NCBI GenBank assembly: GCA_037974665.1
Contig: CM075783.1
Span: 42,297,712-42,361,711, forward strand
From: Ehretia macrophylla
Taxonomy: Eukaryota > Streptophyta > Magnoliopsida > Boraginales > Ehretiaceae
DNA length: 64,000 bases
Reading direction: 5' to 3'
Below are positions 34,781 through 45,900 of this stretch, one piece after another (positions within the stretch are counted from its first letter, which is position 1; each line of letters begins with the position of its first letter). The notes under the pieces are model-generated. The model was not told the origin of the DNA. It did not search any database and saw only the letters and a program-made list of their open reading frames with translations. Position numbers and translations under genes: made by a program.

Positions 34781-35764
34781 CATTGCATTGTTATACTCGG
34801 AGAGGCGAACCTCATGCTTCTTCCTGCCTGGGTTCGACTGCCAAGTAAGAACCTCTCCTAAGGTGCCTTGGTTATAAAGTATGTGGGATTGGCTATCCCC
34901 CTTAAACAAATACTCTCAACAATGGTTCTCCCTCCCTAGAGGCCAGCTTCTTCGCTGTAGTGGGACCGCTGCACCTACGCTTTCTCTACAACACCTCCCT
35001 CTCAATCCAGAGCATTGGATTGATTGCTTAGCTACATGCTACTTACTTTAGATTCAACCTAAAATGAAAGGGAATCGAAGTGACATTTTGTCCACTTCCA
35101 CTACTAGGGCAGGGCTGGTGCGGCAAACTCATAATTAAACGAGAGCCTGAAGATTCTGTGATATTAGCCTTTGCCTTTTTCGATATATTCAAATCAACAT
35201 GGAGATGTAAAGCCTGAATCGCTCGTTAGTAAGAGGCCCTCTCTCTATTAATTAGGTGGAGTCATGTCAAAGCATTCCACATGTTCGTCGATGAAAGAAA
35301 GTGATGAATCTTGAATGAATGAAGGAAGCGAAAGACATAGTCAGATCCTCAATCTCTATTTGCGAAAAACTTGCTTGCTTGAATGAATAGCCTTTGCCTT
35401 TTTGGGCTAAGGGTTTTATTTGTATGAGCCTATATATAGTAATGTATTTAGGTTTGTCAAGTAGGTTTTGGTAGCCAACTCTATTTGCTCACCTCTTGTA
35501 CCAATTTTCGATATAGTGAATTTGCTCCTCCTCTGCCTGTGGTTTTTCCCGTAAAGGGTTTTCCACGTAAAATCTGTGTGTCTCTTATTTTTCGTTTTCT
35601 GTTGCTATTGTTTGTCATCTTTGATAACAATTATTATTATTACTACATAAATATTAAAGAATTAAAAAACCTACCTAGAGCCGAGAACAAGCACTCCGCC
35701 AAGCATAAAAGTACGGACTACATTTTTCATTAGGAAATCGAGATCGTTGTCGCCCATCTTCACC

Positions 35765-36697
35765 CTGCAAGAAAGAAGAGAAACATCATCAATCATCAAT
35801 GGGGTGGAAAATTAATAAGATTTTACCAACTTATCTACAAAGAACAAAAGATAAGAAAAGCATGCATGCATGCGCCTTTACCTAGTTGTGTCGGCGTTTG
35901 ATATATCAAGTGAGATAACCATTGATCCCTTTGACTCAATATTATATTTTATTGAATATATATATATATATAGATCAACAATTTTAGACATCACAGCTTC
36001 TCCAACTATAGCATACTGGAGGGATACCTTAAAAGACAATTATGAAAATTACAGAATATCACAAAAAGTTTAATGATAATATATGATGTTTTTTAATTGT
36101 CCCACTCATTTGATCTCCACGTGTTTAATAGTAATCAGTGATGTAATGTATGATTAACAAATGAAAACCTACCACTAATTTTGGTTCTTCTTTAGGAATA
36201 AAATAGTGAATCAGATTGAGAGTAATCGATGAATATACTGTACCATATTTTGATTATCAATGAATCATTTGATGGTTTGAGTTAATCATCAGTCTTCTAA
36301 ACCGTTAATATTTTTAAACAATAATCACTTTTAAAGCGAAAAATTAGAAATATATTTTTATCCAAAATTTGTCTATTATACACCGATCTCTTTCCTTTTA
36401 GTCATTTGAATATTCTTCCTTTTTTGGTTATTTACACCCCATCAATATGACATCAATTCAAATAAAAGTGACAAAAATTGAAGCTTGAAGAAGCGAAGCG
36501 AGCCTAGAGTAGTCTCTTGAAAATATCTGTGGGAACACCAGAGCCTCACGTGGTTGATTCAGTAAGTGCAGATTTTCACAACGGTTTGATCCTGATTGCA
36601 TAGATAGTAGTGTTTGTTCTAGTATTTTAAGAGTTTGAGCCTTGACAATTCAAAACGACTATCGTTTTTTTAAAATTTCGTCTTTAAGTTAATTAAC
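35765..36697. other. Right flank of unit B; no gene seen
   Basis: Collinear but diverged from 21300-22380 of unit A, without the 190-bp retroposon. Open frames here (35485-35733, 35870-36073) run through introns and microsatellites. Confidence 0.5.
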
Positions 36698-36716
36698 AAT
36701 TATAGATCGTTAAGGA

Positions 36717-36927
36717 CTCCAAGGGCATGGTCCAGTGGAGGATGAAATCACTCCTGTAAGATCGCGGGTTCGACTCTCTCCACTGCTTTAGAGTTCCAAC
36801 CTTAATTGATCTGGTGCATGTATGGGGGCGCACCGTTACACTCGAAAGTTTATTAGTTAATTGTCAAGCTCCGCTGAATAATCTTATGGTCCAATTCTAC
36901 CAACTGAATTTCCACACCATAAAAAGA
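36717..36927 (+). mobile_element. Complete tRNA-derived SINE with target duplication
   Basis: 211 bp. The head resembles a tRNA: A-box-like TGGTCCAGTGGAGG (36729-36742) and B-box GCGGGTTCGACTCTC (about 36764-36778). The body is shared with the truncated copies at 15637 and 60583, and the tail ends AAAAAG. Flanks AATTATAGATCGTTAAGGA (36698-36716) and AATTATAGATTGGTAAGGA (36928-36946) form a 19-bp target duplication with two mismatches. Confidence 0.85.
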
Positions 36928-36946
36928 AATTATAGATTGGTAAGGA

Positions 36947-37762
36947 GGTGTGGAACTAATGATGCTTTAATTAGTTAATAATTGTGCCTTGAAGAAGCAT
37001 AACAAACCATAAATATAGATATTATCTGTTGTATTTGCTGTTATTAGAGTCTTCCAACTTGATGCACTGAATTTGGACATATTGGGATATGTTGTTTTAG
37101 CCCTGAAGTAACTCGACATGCATGAGATATGCTAATGCTGTTGACAAAAAAAAAAATGATATGCTGATGCTGCAGGATATAGTCACTCAAAACGTGAGCG
37201 GAATGACCAAAAAAAAAATTGTTCGCTCACGAGCCATTATCAGTCATTATTCATTAGGCAATGAGCTCGGGCAGGCGTGAACAGTGTCAAGCAACATTAA
37301 ATATTAATTGATGCCCGTAATCAATATTATTATAAATAGTCCACTCACTAGAAATTATTAGGTAACTCGTGCATATTATACGGGTCACCACCACCGCGGT
37401 TCCTTCCTTTCTTTTGCAGGTCAGGTAATATAGGTTGAATTACTGAGCCTGGGTGGATATAAGTTTTCCACCCTCATCAGTTCCAAAATTTAATCCCGAG
37501 GTGTCTTTGGCCATAAAAAAAAATAACTAAATAATATGTTCTTCACACGAATCACTATTGAATTAGATAAATTTTTGTCAATATCTATAGCAGATTTAAC
37601 AAGGTAATCTCCAATGGGGACTACATAAGAAAATTAAGAAACCATAGGCAATGCTACAAGTTAAAAACCATCTTCTAACGGGTTTAGTTTTGATCAACTT
37701 GTTGCATGTCGGACATAAAAGACCAAGGACTCATCCGTACGAGATCAACGATATTTATATCA
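36947..37762. other. Intergenic; no gene seen
   Basis: AT-rich DNA between the SINE and the 3' end of the LINE. No domain, RNA or element recognised. Confidence 0.5.
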
Positions 37763-37929
37763 CATCATGTTTTTTTTTTTTTTTGACAAAAGAAGTATTT
37801 CATTAAAATGAAACTTAGAATAGGTACAATAGTTTAACCAACCCCCGAAGGGGCTAAATCAGCTACAAAAATATTATAAAGGAGAAGAGGAATATTAGTT
37901 ATTCAGTCAATAACTAACTTAGCTTTCAG

Positions 37930-39550
37930 ACAATTCTTTACAACCTAGTATGCAGCTTGGTTAGCTGACCTATTTTTGTACTGAAATCTAACATGGTTGA
38001 TTTTAGCTGCCATCTTCCGGATATCATCGATTATTGGCTTGATTATCCTCCTAGTGCCTTGGTTCGATGGAGAGAGAGCATTAAAGACAACTACTGCATC
38101 ATTTTCAAAAATGACAAAATCAATGGCAAGTGCTCTTGCAAACGAAATTGCCTGCAATAACGCCATGGCTTCAGCTTCCAAAGCAGAGCCACAGGAATTT
38201 TTTTTAGCGAAGCCATTAATCAAAGTACCTGTGGAATTACGGCAGACAATCGCAATAGCTGCTCTGGTAGGAGAGACAAATGATGCATCCAGATTGATCT
38301 TGATCCAGTTGGGCGGTGGAGGATACCACTGGTTCGTTGAGGGTAGCAAATTAGATGTTGACTGGACCGAAGTATCCTCTTTGTTAGCTAAGTAGAATGA
38401 GTTCAACGAGTTGTAAGCTTCTTCCAATGTGGTGGCTGCATTAATGGGTTTCCTTTCAATGACAAAAGAACATCTGCTTTTCCATATTTGCCATGCAATA
38501 TAAGCAATTTGAGACTCCCCTTCGCCAGCATTAAGACCCAAAGATTTGAATTTATCACTAATTTATAAGAGCTAGGACTCGAAGCGTGTGATCAAACTAG
38601 GGTTGACACAAATTTGAAGAGGGCATCCCTACCAAAGAAGTTGTGTCCACTCGCATCCAATGAGCAAATGCTTGACTGATTCAGAAACTGCATCACAAAT
38701 AGGACAAGCCGATGAGGGAGCACATTTCCTTTTGCATAAATTTTCTTTCGTTGGTAAAGCATTAGAGCAGGCTTTCCAAAGAAAGAGTTTGACTTTAGGC
38801 TCAATCTTGAGTCCCCAAATGAGTTTCCATAACTGAGGAGGGATCTGATGAGATGAACTTGCAGTGTTGGTGATACTAATATTCCTTGATTTTGCAATAA
38901 AGTACCCCGATTTGACTAAGTAAATACCATCAGGAGTGAAAGGCCAAATAAATGAGTCCTTATATGTGGATTGAGAGATAAATAGAGCCAAGATCTGGTC
39001 CACAATTTCCCTTGGAAAAAGATGATTTAAAACGCCACGATCCCATTCTTTTTTCCCTGGCATGAATAGATCGGCCATTTTATCAACAGTCGTATGATTT
39101 GGCTTAGGGATGAAGTCGATGCCCTCAAGCCATTTATGCTTCCAAATATTTATGTGTTGGCCATTTCCAATTACCCATCTTCCTTCTGTAAGAAGGAACT
39201 TCAGACTGAGTAAAAGACTTAGCTAACTCCACGACGATCTGCGGCTTCTGTCAATTTCCCAAAAATGACAATTGTTGAAGTAGATGCCCTTAAGAACTCT
39301 AGCAACCAGGGAATCAGGGTTTTGAAGAATTCTCCAGGCTTGCTTTGAAATAAGAGCCAAGTTGAAGTCCTGGATGTCCTTGAAACCCAAACCTCCTTCT
39401 CCTTTTGATTTCGACAGTGAATCCCAACTTTTCCAATGAATGATTTTATTCTTGTCTTTGCTCCACCAATATCTAGCTATTTGCGAGCTTATCTGTTTGC
39501 AAACAGCGTTTGGATAACTAAAAACCGTCATTGAAAAAGTGGGAATAGCT
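37930..39550 (-). pseudogene. Host LINE ORF2, 3' half (RT end, zf-RVT, RNase H), broken
   Basis: On minus: TFSMTVFSYPN then KGEGGLGFKDI (39531-39223), a zf-RVT segment with CKRKCAPSSACPIC (38629-39078), and an RNase H with NLDASFV, EAEAMALL and END blocks (38541-37945). Frameshifts separate these pieces near 39200 and 38590, and a TAG follows NQAAY near 37945. RNase H is the extra C-terminal domain of one plant L1 group. Confidence 0.85.
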
Positions 39551-39766
39551 GCTTCTTTGATTCAACAATCTATTGAACTAATCTCTCTAGTAAAATGTTA
39601 TCTCTCCCTCGTGAAGCTTTTTACTTTTCTCTTTCTTGTGCTTTTTCTTTCAACGGTAAAATAAGTCACGTAACCCAAAGTTCATCAGATCTGAAAACTA
39701 CCATTGTAGAATTGAGATTCTGAATCTGTTTCTTGGCATAAATCATCATCGTTGCTGGCCCTCCTC

Positions 39767-41661
39767 ATGGAGGAGGACCCAAAATCTCAGACTCAAGGAC
39801 CTATAGCTGGTCTCATTCACCTTGACTTTAATCGTAGCAAAGATCTCAGAGGCGGGAAGAAGGCCAAAACTGTCACCTCTCTAACGCAACAAGTATCTTC
39901 ACCTACTCCTATGGAGGACAGTAACAACTCCCACGGCGGCAAAGAACCATTCTCACAGTCGACGCAGCAGGTACCTTCACATACTTCTATGGAGGGCAGT
40001 AGCAAGTTCCATGGTAGCGAAGGACCACCCCCACAGCCACAAAATTGGAGAGGCCTTTTTGGAAAGAAATCTGATTTTATGGCAACTGCAATGGTTTGGT
40101 GGTTGATGTCCCTGACTTTGATGATGCTGGCTCAGATTGTGACGGTGATTGCTCCGACGATGACAAAGGGAAAGATGCAATAGCACCCTACCTCTATCTG
40201 TCACAGGAGGAAAAAAGGGAGATGCGTAACCCATGGAGAAATGCTCTGATCATCAAATTAATAGGGAAAACAGTGGGCTTTCGACTTTGTGCCTCTCGCC
40301 TCAGTAAACTATGGAATATTCAGGGGAGGTTTAGCTTGGTTGATGTTGGATTTGGTTTCTTTGTTGTCAGATTCTCCTCTGTTACAGACTATGAACATGT
40401 TCTTATCGGCGGTCCGTGGATGCTAATGAACCACTATATGACAGTTCATCAATGGGAACCTTATTTTCGGTCAGAAATTGCAAACATCAATACAATGTCA
40501 ATTTGGGTTCACTTTCCGGGAGTTCCGATAGAGTTCTACAAGGTAAACATTTTAACCAAAATGGGGAATTTAATTGGAAAAACTCTCAAAGTTGATAAAT
40601 TGACAAGTGATCGTTCTAGAGGGAGATTTGCTAGAGTTGCGGTCTAGGTTGATCTTGCTAAACCACTGTTGTCCAGGATTCACATTAAGGATGGCTACTA
40701 TCAAAGAATTGAATATGAAGGGATCCATTTGGTTTGTTTCAAATGTGGATTATATGGTCATAGGAAAGATCACTGCCCAAAAATAAATCCTCATCAAGAG
40801 GGTACAAATGGAGATAAAGGGAAAATTGTGGAGAGTTCTCAAGGGAATTTTCAACAATCTACCGAAACCCCAATCAATTGGGATCCCATGATTGACTTTG
40901 GTGACTGGATGTTGGTTCAACGCAAGATTGCTAGAAGAATGGGACAAGGCGGTCAAAAGAATTCTGAAATAGGGAGGGTTAACTCTACTGATCAGAACCG
41001 AGTAAACAAAGCTCCATATAATAGATCAGTCAACAACAAGCACTCTATATTTAACGCAGCTTCAGGGTCAAGATTTAATATCTTTAACAAGAACCAAGAT
41101 ATGGATGGTAAAGAAAATCAAGAAGAATTGGGCGCAAAAGGAAGCTTCCAGTTTTCAGCCGAGAATGAGGAAAGAGGTAAATCTGATAATTCATTTGTTA
41201 ACAAAAGTAGAAAAAGCAAGAGATACCAAAAGAGCAAAGCAAGAACTAATAAGGAACAGGCCGCTAATGCTAATTGTGTGAATATTTATGATGTTGTCGC
41301 TGGTCCCAGTACCACAGGTCTTAATAGTAAGAAAAAAGAGCAAAATGAAAATATAGCGGCTAATAATAGTAATGGTAAATTTGATGAAAAAAGTCAACAT
41401 CTGATGGTGCATGACCTCTCCTTTGAGGACCGAAAATCGTTTGGAGTGGCACATGGTGATAATAGAAGTGTTGATGGCAAATGAGAAGAATTATCTATTC
41501 TTGTTGATCCCATGCATCAAAATCACTCATCTTCTCTTGAAGATCAAGATATTGATATTCCCTCTTATCAGTTACATGGACGACCGCTAGATAATCTCTC
41601 ATCTCAAATGGATTGTTCTATGGAGAAGGCCATCGATTCTGTTAGTGGAAAGGGCAAGTAA
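39767..41661 (+). pseudogene. Nested LINE ORF1 (DUF4283, CCHC knuckle), broken
   Basis: ATG 39767 gives MEEDPKSQTQGPIAG. A frameshift near 40090 moves the frame to VVDVPDFDDAGSD. The DUF4283-like part follows (LIGKTVGFRL, FVVRFSSVTDYEHVLIGGPW, WVHFPGVPIEFY), then a TAG at 40645-40647. Further on is the knuckle CFKCGLYGHRKDHC (about 40737-40779) and a polar, Asn/Lys-rich tail with a TGA at 41482-41484, ending at TAA 41659-41661. Nucleic-acid-binding partner of ORF2 in origin. Confidence 0.85.
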
Positions 41662-41735
41662 ATGGAGTCGGATATTCCCCAGGCTGTTTTGCATTCTACT
41701 GGTGGTTTTAACCACCCTCCCCAAGATGGTTGTTA

Positions 41736-44700
41736 ATGTCGTACAACTTTGACAATAATCCTTCTTTGTTAGGAAGTCGTTCTATGGGTCTGAAGATTTT
41801 GGTTTGGAATTGTCGAGGAGCCGCACGAGAGTCTTTTCGCCAGGTTTTGATTGATTTGGTGCATCAGCATAAACCTTGGATCGTGATTATTCTGGAGCCG
41901 AGAATAAGTGGAGAAAGAGCTAATAAAGTGATCAATTCTCTGCATATGTCGTGCTCTTACAGAGTTGAAGCTAATGGTTTTTCGGGAAGTATTTGGATCT
42001 TATGGAATAATGATTTTGTTGATCTAGAGTTGGCTTCTGCTGGGAATCAAGTGATTAATGTACTTGTCTCGATTAATAGTATTCATAAATGGCTCCTCTC
42101 GGCAGTGTATGCTAGTCCACATGAGGCTCTACGCACTAGCCTGTGGGAGGCCCTTAGAGAAGCGTCTTCTTCACTTCACCTTCCTTGGATGGTGACTGGC
42201 GACTTCAATCAAATTGCTCACCCAGATGACAAACAGGGTGGCGTTAGAGGTGTATCTAGAAAGATGAAGCATTTTGAGAAATGGCAGAACGATTGTAATC
42301 TCTTGGACTTGGGTTTTGTCGGACCTCGTTTCACTTGGTCTGATTCTTGGGACTCGGGTCAAAGGATCATGGAACGTTTGGATCGGGCCTATGCAAGCAC
42401 TAAGGGGAACTTCTTATTTCCGAATACTTGTGTTCATCATCTCCTTCGCATTTGCTCAGATCATCTTCCCATTTTGGTGGATGTTTGTGGTTTGAATCAA
42501 GGAATTAATTCTCCCCGTCCTTTTCGTTTTGAACTTGCTTGGTGTACCCATGTTAATTTCTTTGACTTTGTAGCAAACAACTGGAAGGCTGATGCTGGTA
42601 ACATTAGAGAAGCTTTGGATGACATCTCATCTAAACTCCAAACTTGGAACAAGACAACTTTTGGAAATATTCATGCTAACAAAAGAAGTTTACAGATAAT
42701 AAATAATTCTTCGTTGGTTAGATTAGAAAAAAACTTTGAGAGAAGAATATGAGAAAATCTTGGCGCAAGAAGAATTGTTTTGGTTTCAAAAATCTAGAAA
42801 ATAGTGGATCTTTTCGGGTGATAGGAACACAAAATTCTATCACAATTCTACCATTATTAGGAGGAGGAAAAACGCTATTGTCAAACTCAAAGATGATGAT
42901 GGGAATTGGGTCCAGGAGGCTAGCAAGTTGAGAGATATAGCATTTAGCTACTTCAAATCTTTGTATACAGTTGCTGACCAGGTTCTTCTCTCTTTCTCTA
43001 GTACTAGTTTTAATGATATTCATCACTTGGATTTGATTGTTCTTGGTAATCCAATTGAGGATAATGAAATTCGGGCTGCTCTCTTCCAAATGGATACTTC
43101 GAAAGCTCCGGGTCCGGATGTCCTTTCAGCGGGGTTTTTTCAGAAATGTTGGCCTACTACTAAAGATCTCCTCTGCAAAATGGTTAAAGAAGCCTTTTGC
43201 TTCTGGATTTATGCCTCAAGGTTTGAATCATACCCTTATCCACCTTATCCCTAAGAAGAAGAACCCGGAGTCTATTAAACAATTTCGGCCTATCAGTCTT
43301 ATCAATGTTGTGGCGAAGTTGATTTCCAAAATTATGGTGAACAGACTTCGTCCGCTCTTCCAAGATTTGATCTCTCCTTACTAGAGTAGCTTTATACCTG
43401 GGTGCTCCACAAGTGACAATATCATCCTTGCTCAGGAAGTGATCCATGCCATGAAAAAGAAACAAGGAAAAACAGGTATGATGGCTATAAAACTTGACCT
43501 TGAAAAGGCTTATGACAAGCTCAGTTGGGCTTTCATTAGAGACACTCTTCAACAGCTTCACATCCCGGTTAATTGGATCAACCTCATCATGTCATCTCTC
43601 GAAATGGCTTTGGTTTGTCTTTTATGGAACGGTACCTTGACGAATGCCTTCTCGCCGACGCGGGGAATTCGTCAAGGGGACCCTCTTTCCCCTTATATTT
43701 TTATACTTTGCCTTGAAAGACTTTCACAAATTATTGCTCGGGATGTCAATGAAAAGAATTGGAAACCAATTCGGATCTGTCATTCGGGCACCCCTATCTC
43801 CCATCTCTTCTTTGCTGATGATCTTCTTTTGTTTGCAGAGGCGTCGACCAACCAAATTGAGAACATTTTAAACATTCTGGAGAGTTTTTGCAAGGAATCT
43901 GGACAAAACATAAATGCAGCAAAGTCATCTATCTTTTTCTCTAAAAATACTGATCAAAATCTTGTTAATTTGATGTGCAGCTCTTGCGGATTCCAGGCCT
44001 CGAATGACTTGGGAACTTATTTGGGCGTCCCTCTGCTTCATAAGCGGGTTTGCCAAGGTACCTACAAGTATATTCTGACCAAGATGCAGACTAAACTTGT
44101 GGGGTGGAAGCAGAAAGTCTTGTCCCTCGCTGGTCGGGTTACTCTCTCTAAAGTCATTCTTGCCGCCATGCCAGCCTACTCTATGCAAGTGACGGCTCTC
44201 CCTATTCAGACTTGTAAGGAGATTGATAAAATCCAACGTAACTTCATTTGGGGATCATCTGAGGAACAACGTCGTATACATTGGTTATCCTGGGAGTCTA
44301 TCTGCCGTCCAAAGTCTGAAGGGGGCTTGGGTCTTCGTATGGCTAGAAGTACCAATGAAGCCATGCTTGCCAAACTCGGATGGAAAATTCTTAATGAACC
44401 AAATTTGATCTGGGTCAAAGTTCTGAAGGAGAAATATTTCTCTGATAATTTGTTGACTTACGAAGGTAAGAATGCTGATTCAAAGGTTTGCAAAGATATT
44501 ATCAAAGGGAGAGACACTCTAAATAAGGGGATTAAGTGGATTCTTTGTAATGGTCGTACCACAAGATTCTGGCTGGACCTTTGGGTAGAAGAAGACACTC
44601 TGATTAACATGACACTTCATCACATTCCTGATGGGATGATACATCTTACGATTAACCGCTTTGTGCATGAGAATGGCGTTTAGAATTGGGTGCTCTTCCA

Positions 44701-45871
44701 ACATCTCATTCCGTACCCTCTTCTTTTACAAATTTCAAATTTGAAGTGCTATCCTGAAGATTCCCATGATGATTTTATCAGTTGGAAGCATGATGCTAAC
44801 GGTTCTTTTTCAGTGAGTACGACTATGGTGTATAACCAGAACATCCACCTGGTCTCAGATATTAAATGAGAATATCTTTGGAAAATGCCTTGTCCCCAAA
44901 GAATTTCAACTTTTTTGTGGCAAGCTGCTCATCAGCGAATATCCTCAAGACTCAAACTTAGCAATGGAGGTATGTTGATTGATACAAGATGTGTTTGTTG
45001 TGGTACTTTGTGTGAAGATACGATGCATGCTCTTCGTTCGTGCCCTTATGCCCGTCAAATTTGGGAATGCCTTCTCCCTAGATCCCTTTGTAATGGGTTC
45101 TTCACCATGGATTGAAATGCGTGGATCAATAGAAATATTCAATCTCGTGATGTTTCTTTTGGTGTTAGTTGGAAATGCATTTTTGCGGCTGCCATTTGGG
45201 AGATTTGGAGGCTGCGTAATAATTTCACCTTCAGAGGGGCGATGAGGGAACCCCTTGGTGTGACTGTTAGCCAGATCATTAAGAATGCGAATGAGTATGT
45301 GGAAGCTTGGAGGACCCATGACAGCCACCAATTCCATACCAGGAGGGCTATTATGATTGGATGGGAGAAGCCGGACATGGGTTATAAGTTGAATATTGAC
45401 GGATATTCGAAGGGCAATCTGGGAATTGATGGGGCAGGTGGTCTCTTCCGCGACGTTAATAGTGGGTGGATGTCGGGTTTTGGCATCAACCTGGGCATTG
45501 CAAGCAACAATAGAACAGAGTTGCTGGCTTTAGAGGAAGGGCTGAGCAGGGCGGAGCATCTCGGACTTCATCATCTTTCCATTGAGACTGACTCCCTTTT
45601 TATCTGTAACTTGTTGAAAAAGGGACCTGACTACAATAGCCCGCTCAAGATTACGATGGAGAATTGTGTTGAGATTCTTAATAGGCACGGTAATTACCGG
45701 GTTGGCCATGTTTTTCGGGAAGCTAATAGATGCGTTGACTGGATTGCTAACTACAGTCTGCATCAACCCCTTAGATTGTTTTCTTTGGATCAACCTTCAG
45801 ATGCTCTCCGGACTCTGATTGAGAAGGATATAATGGGTTTCAAATCCTGTCGAATTGTTCATTCGTCTTAG
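41736..45871 (+). pseudogene. Nested LINE ORF2 (endonuclease, RT, zf-RVT, RNase H), broken
   Basis: ATG 41736, or 41784 for a start beside the endonuclease block LVWNCRGAARESF. Endonuclease motifs: LEPRISG, TGDFNQI, SDHLPIL (to about 42480). Frameshifts lie near 42740-42760 and 43240. RT motifs: KLDLEKAYDKLSWAF, GIRQGDPLSP and FFADDLLLF (catalytic DD at 43817-43822). In-frame stops: TAG 43382, TAG 44681, TGA at about 44869, TGA at about 45115. zf-RVT: CVCCGTLCEDTMHALRSC. RNase H 45360-45800 with NIDG, TELLALEEG, ETDS, VDWIANY; end TAG 45869-45871. Confidence 0.9.
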
Positions 45872-45900
45872 GCTTTATCTCATTCTAACCAAAAAAAAAA

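Larger units (their letters stand above)
33995..35628. other. Organelle-type DNA mosaic in the small-gene intron
   Basis: The base composition and content change sharply here. The block contains the end of chloroplast 16S rRNA with its spacer, a Ty3/gypsy integrase scrap, and ~600 bp rich in GAAAG/CTTTC words of the kind common in plant mitochondrial intergenic DNA. A chloroplast piece next to a nuclear retrotransposon piece suggests passage through a mitochondrial genome, but that is inference. No complete gene is present. Confidence 0.55.
33640..35764 (-). pseudogene. Diverged fourth copy of the 55-aa gene, broken
   Basis: On minus, TTCTTGCAG|GGTGAAG precedes ATG 35757. The exon reads MGDNDLDFLMKNVVRTF and ends at a GTAGGT donor after 35675. 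It is 83 nt, against 74 in A-C, but in the same phase (9 nt longer, in frame). The matching second exon lies about 1.8 kb away: its start near 33826 keeps GCAGCG but the acceptor reads ACAA instead of ACAG, and its tail (CGCAAGAAAAGAGG, AAAGTAGGTGAGCC) is at 33641-33700. The intron is filled by organelle-type DNA. The CAACTAG|GTAAAGG exon-1 donor is at about 35878. It once shared the gene plan but cannot splice normally now. Confidence 0.6.
22395..36400. repeat. Tandem unit B
   Basis: Second copy of the ~15-kb unit, same order and orientation as A. Differences: no foldback element in PIRL intron 1 (about 250 bp of other intron sequence instead), loss of the LTR/SINE block before PIRL, and a diverged fourth copy of the small gene with organelle-type DNA at its right end. 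Confidence 0.82.
39551..45900 (+). mobile_element. Full-length plus-strand LINE nested in the host LINE
   Basis: About 6.35 kb. It starts after AAAAAGTGGGAATAGCT (39534-39550) and ends in an A-run (45891-45900) followed by GTGGGAATAGCT (45901-45912). The target duplication is thus 12 nt, up to 17 if part of the A-run belongs to it. It carries ORF1 (39767-41661) and ORF2 (41736-45871). Base 44072 onward is the copy of window base 1 onward. Confidence 0.93.

Noticed and set aside
37997-38395. 132-codon plus-strand ORF
   Set aside because: Antisense shadow of the host LINE RNase H.
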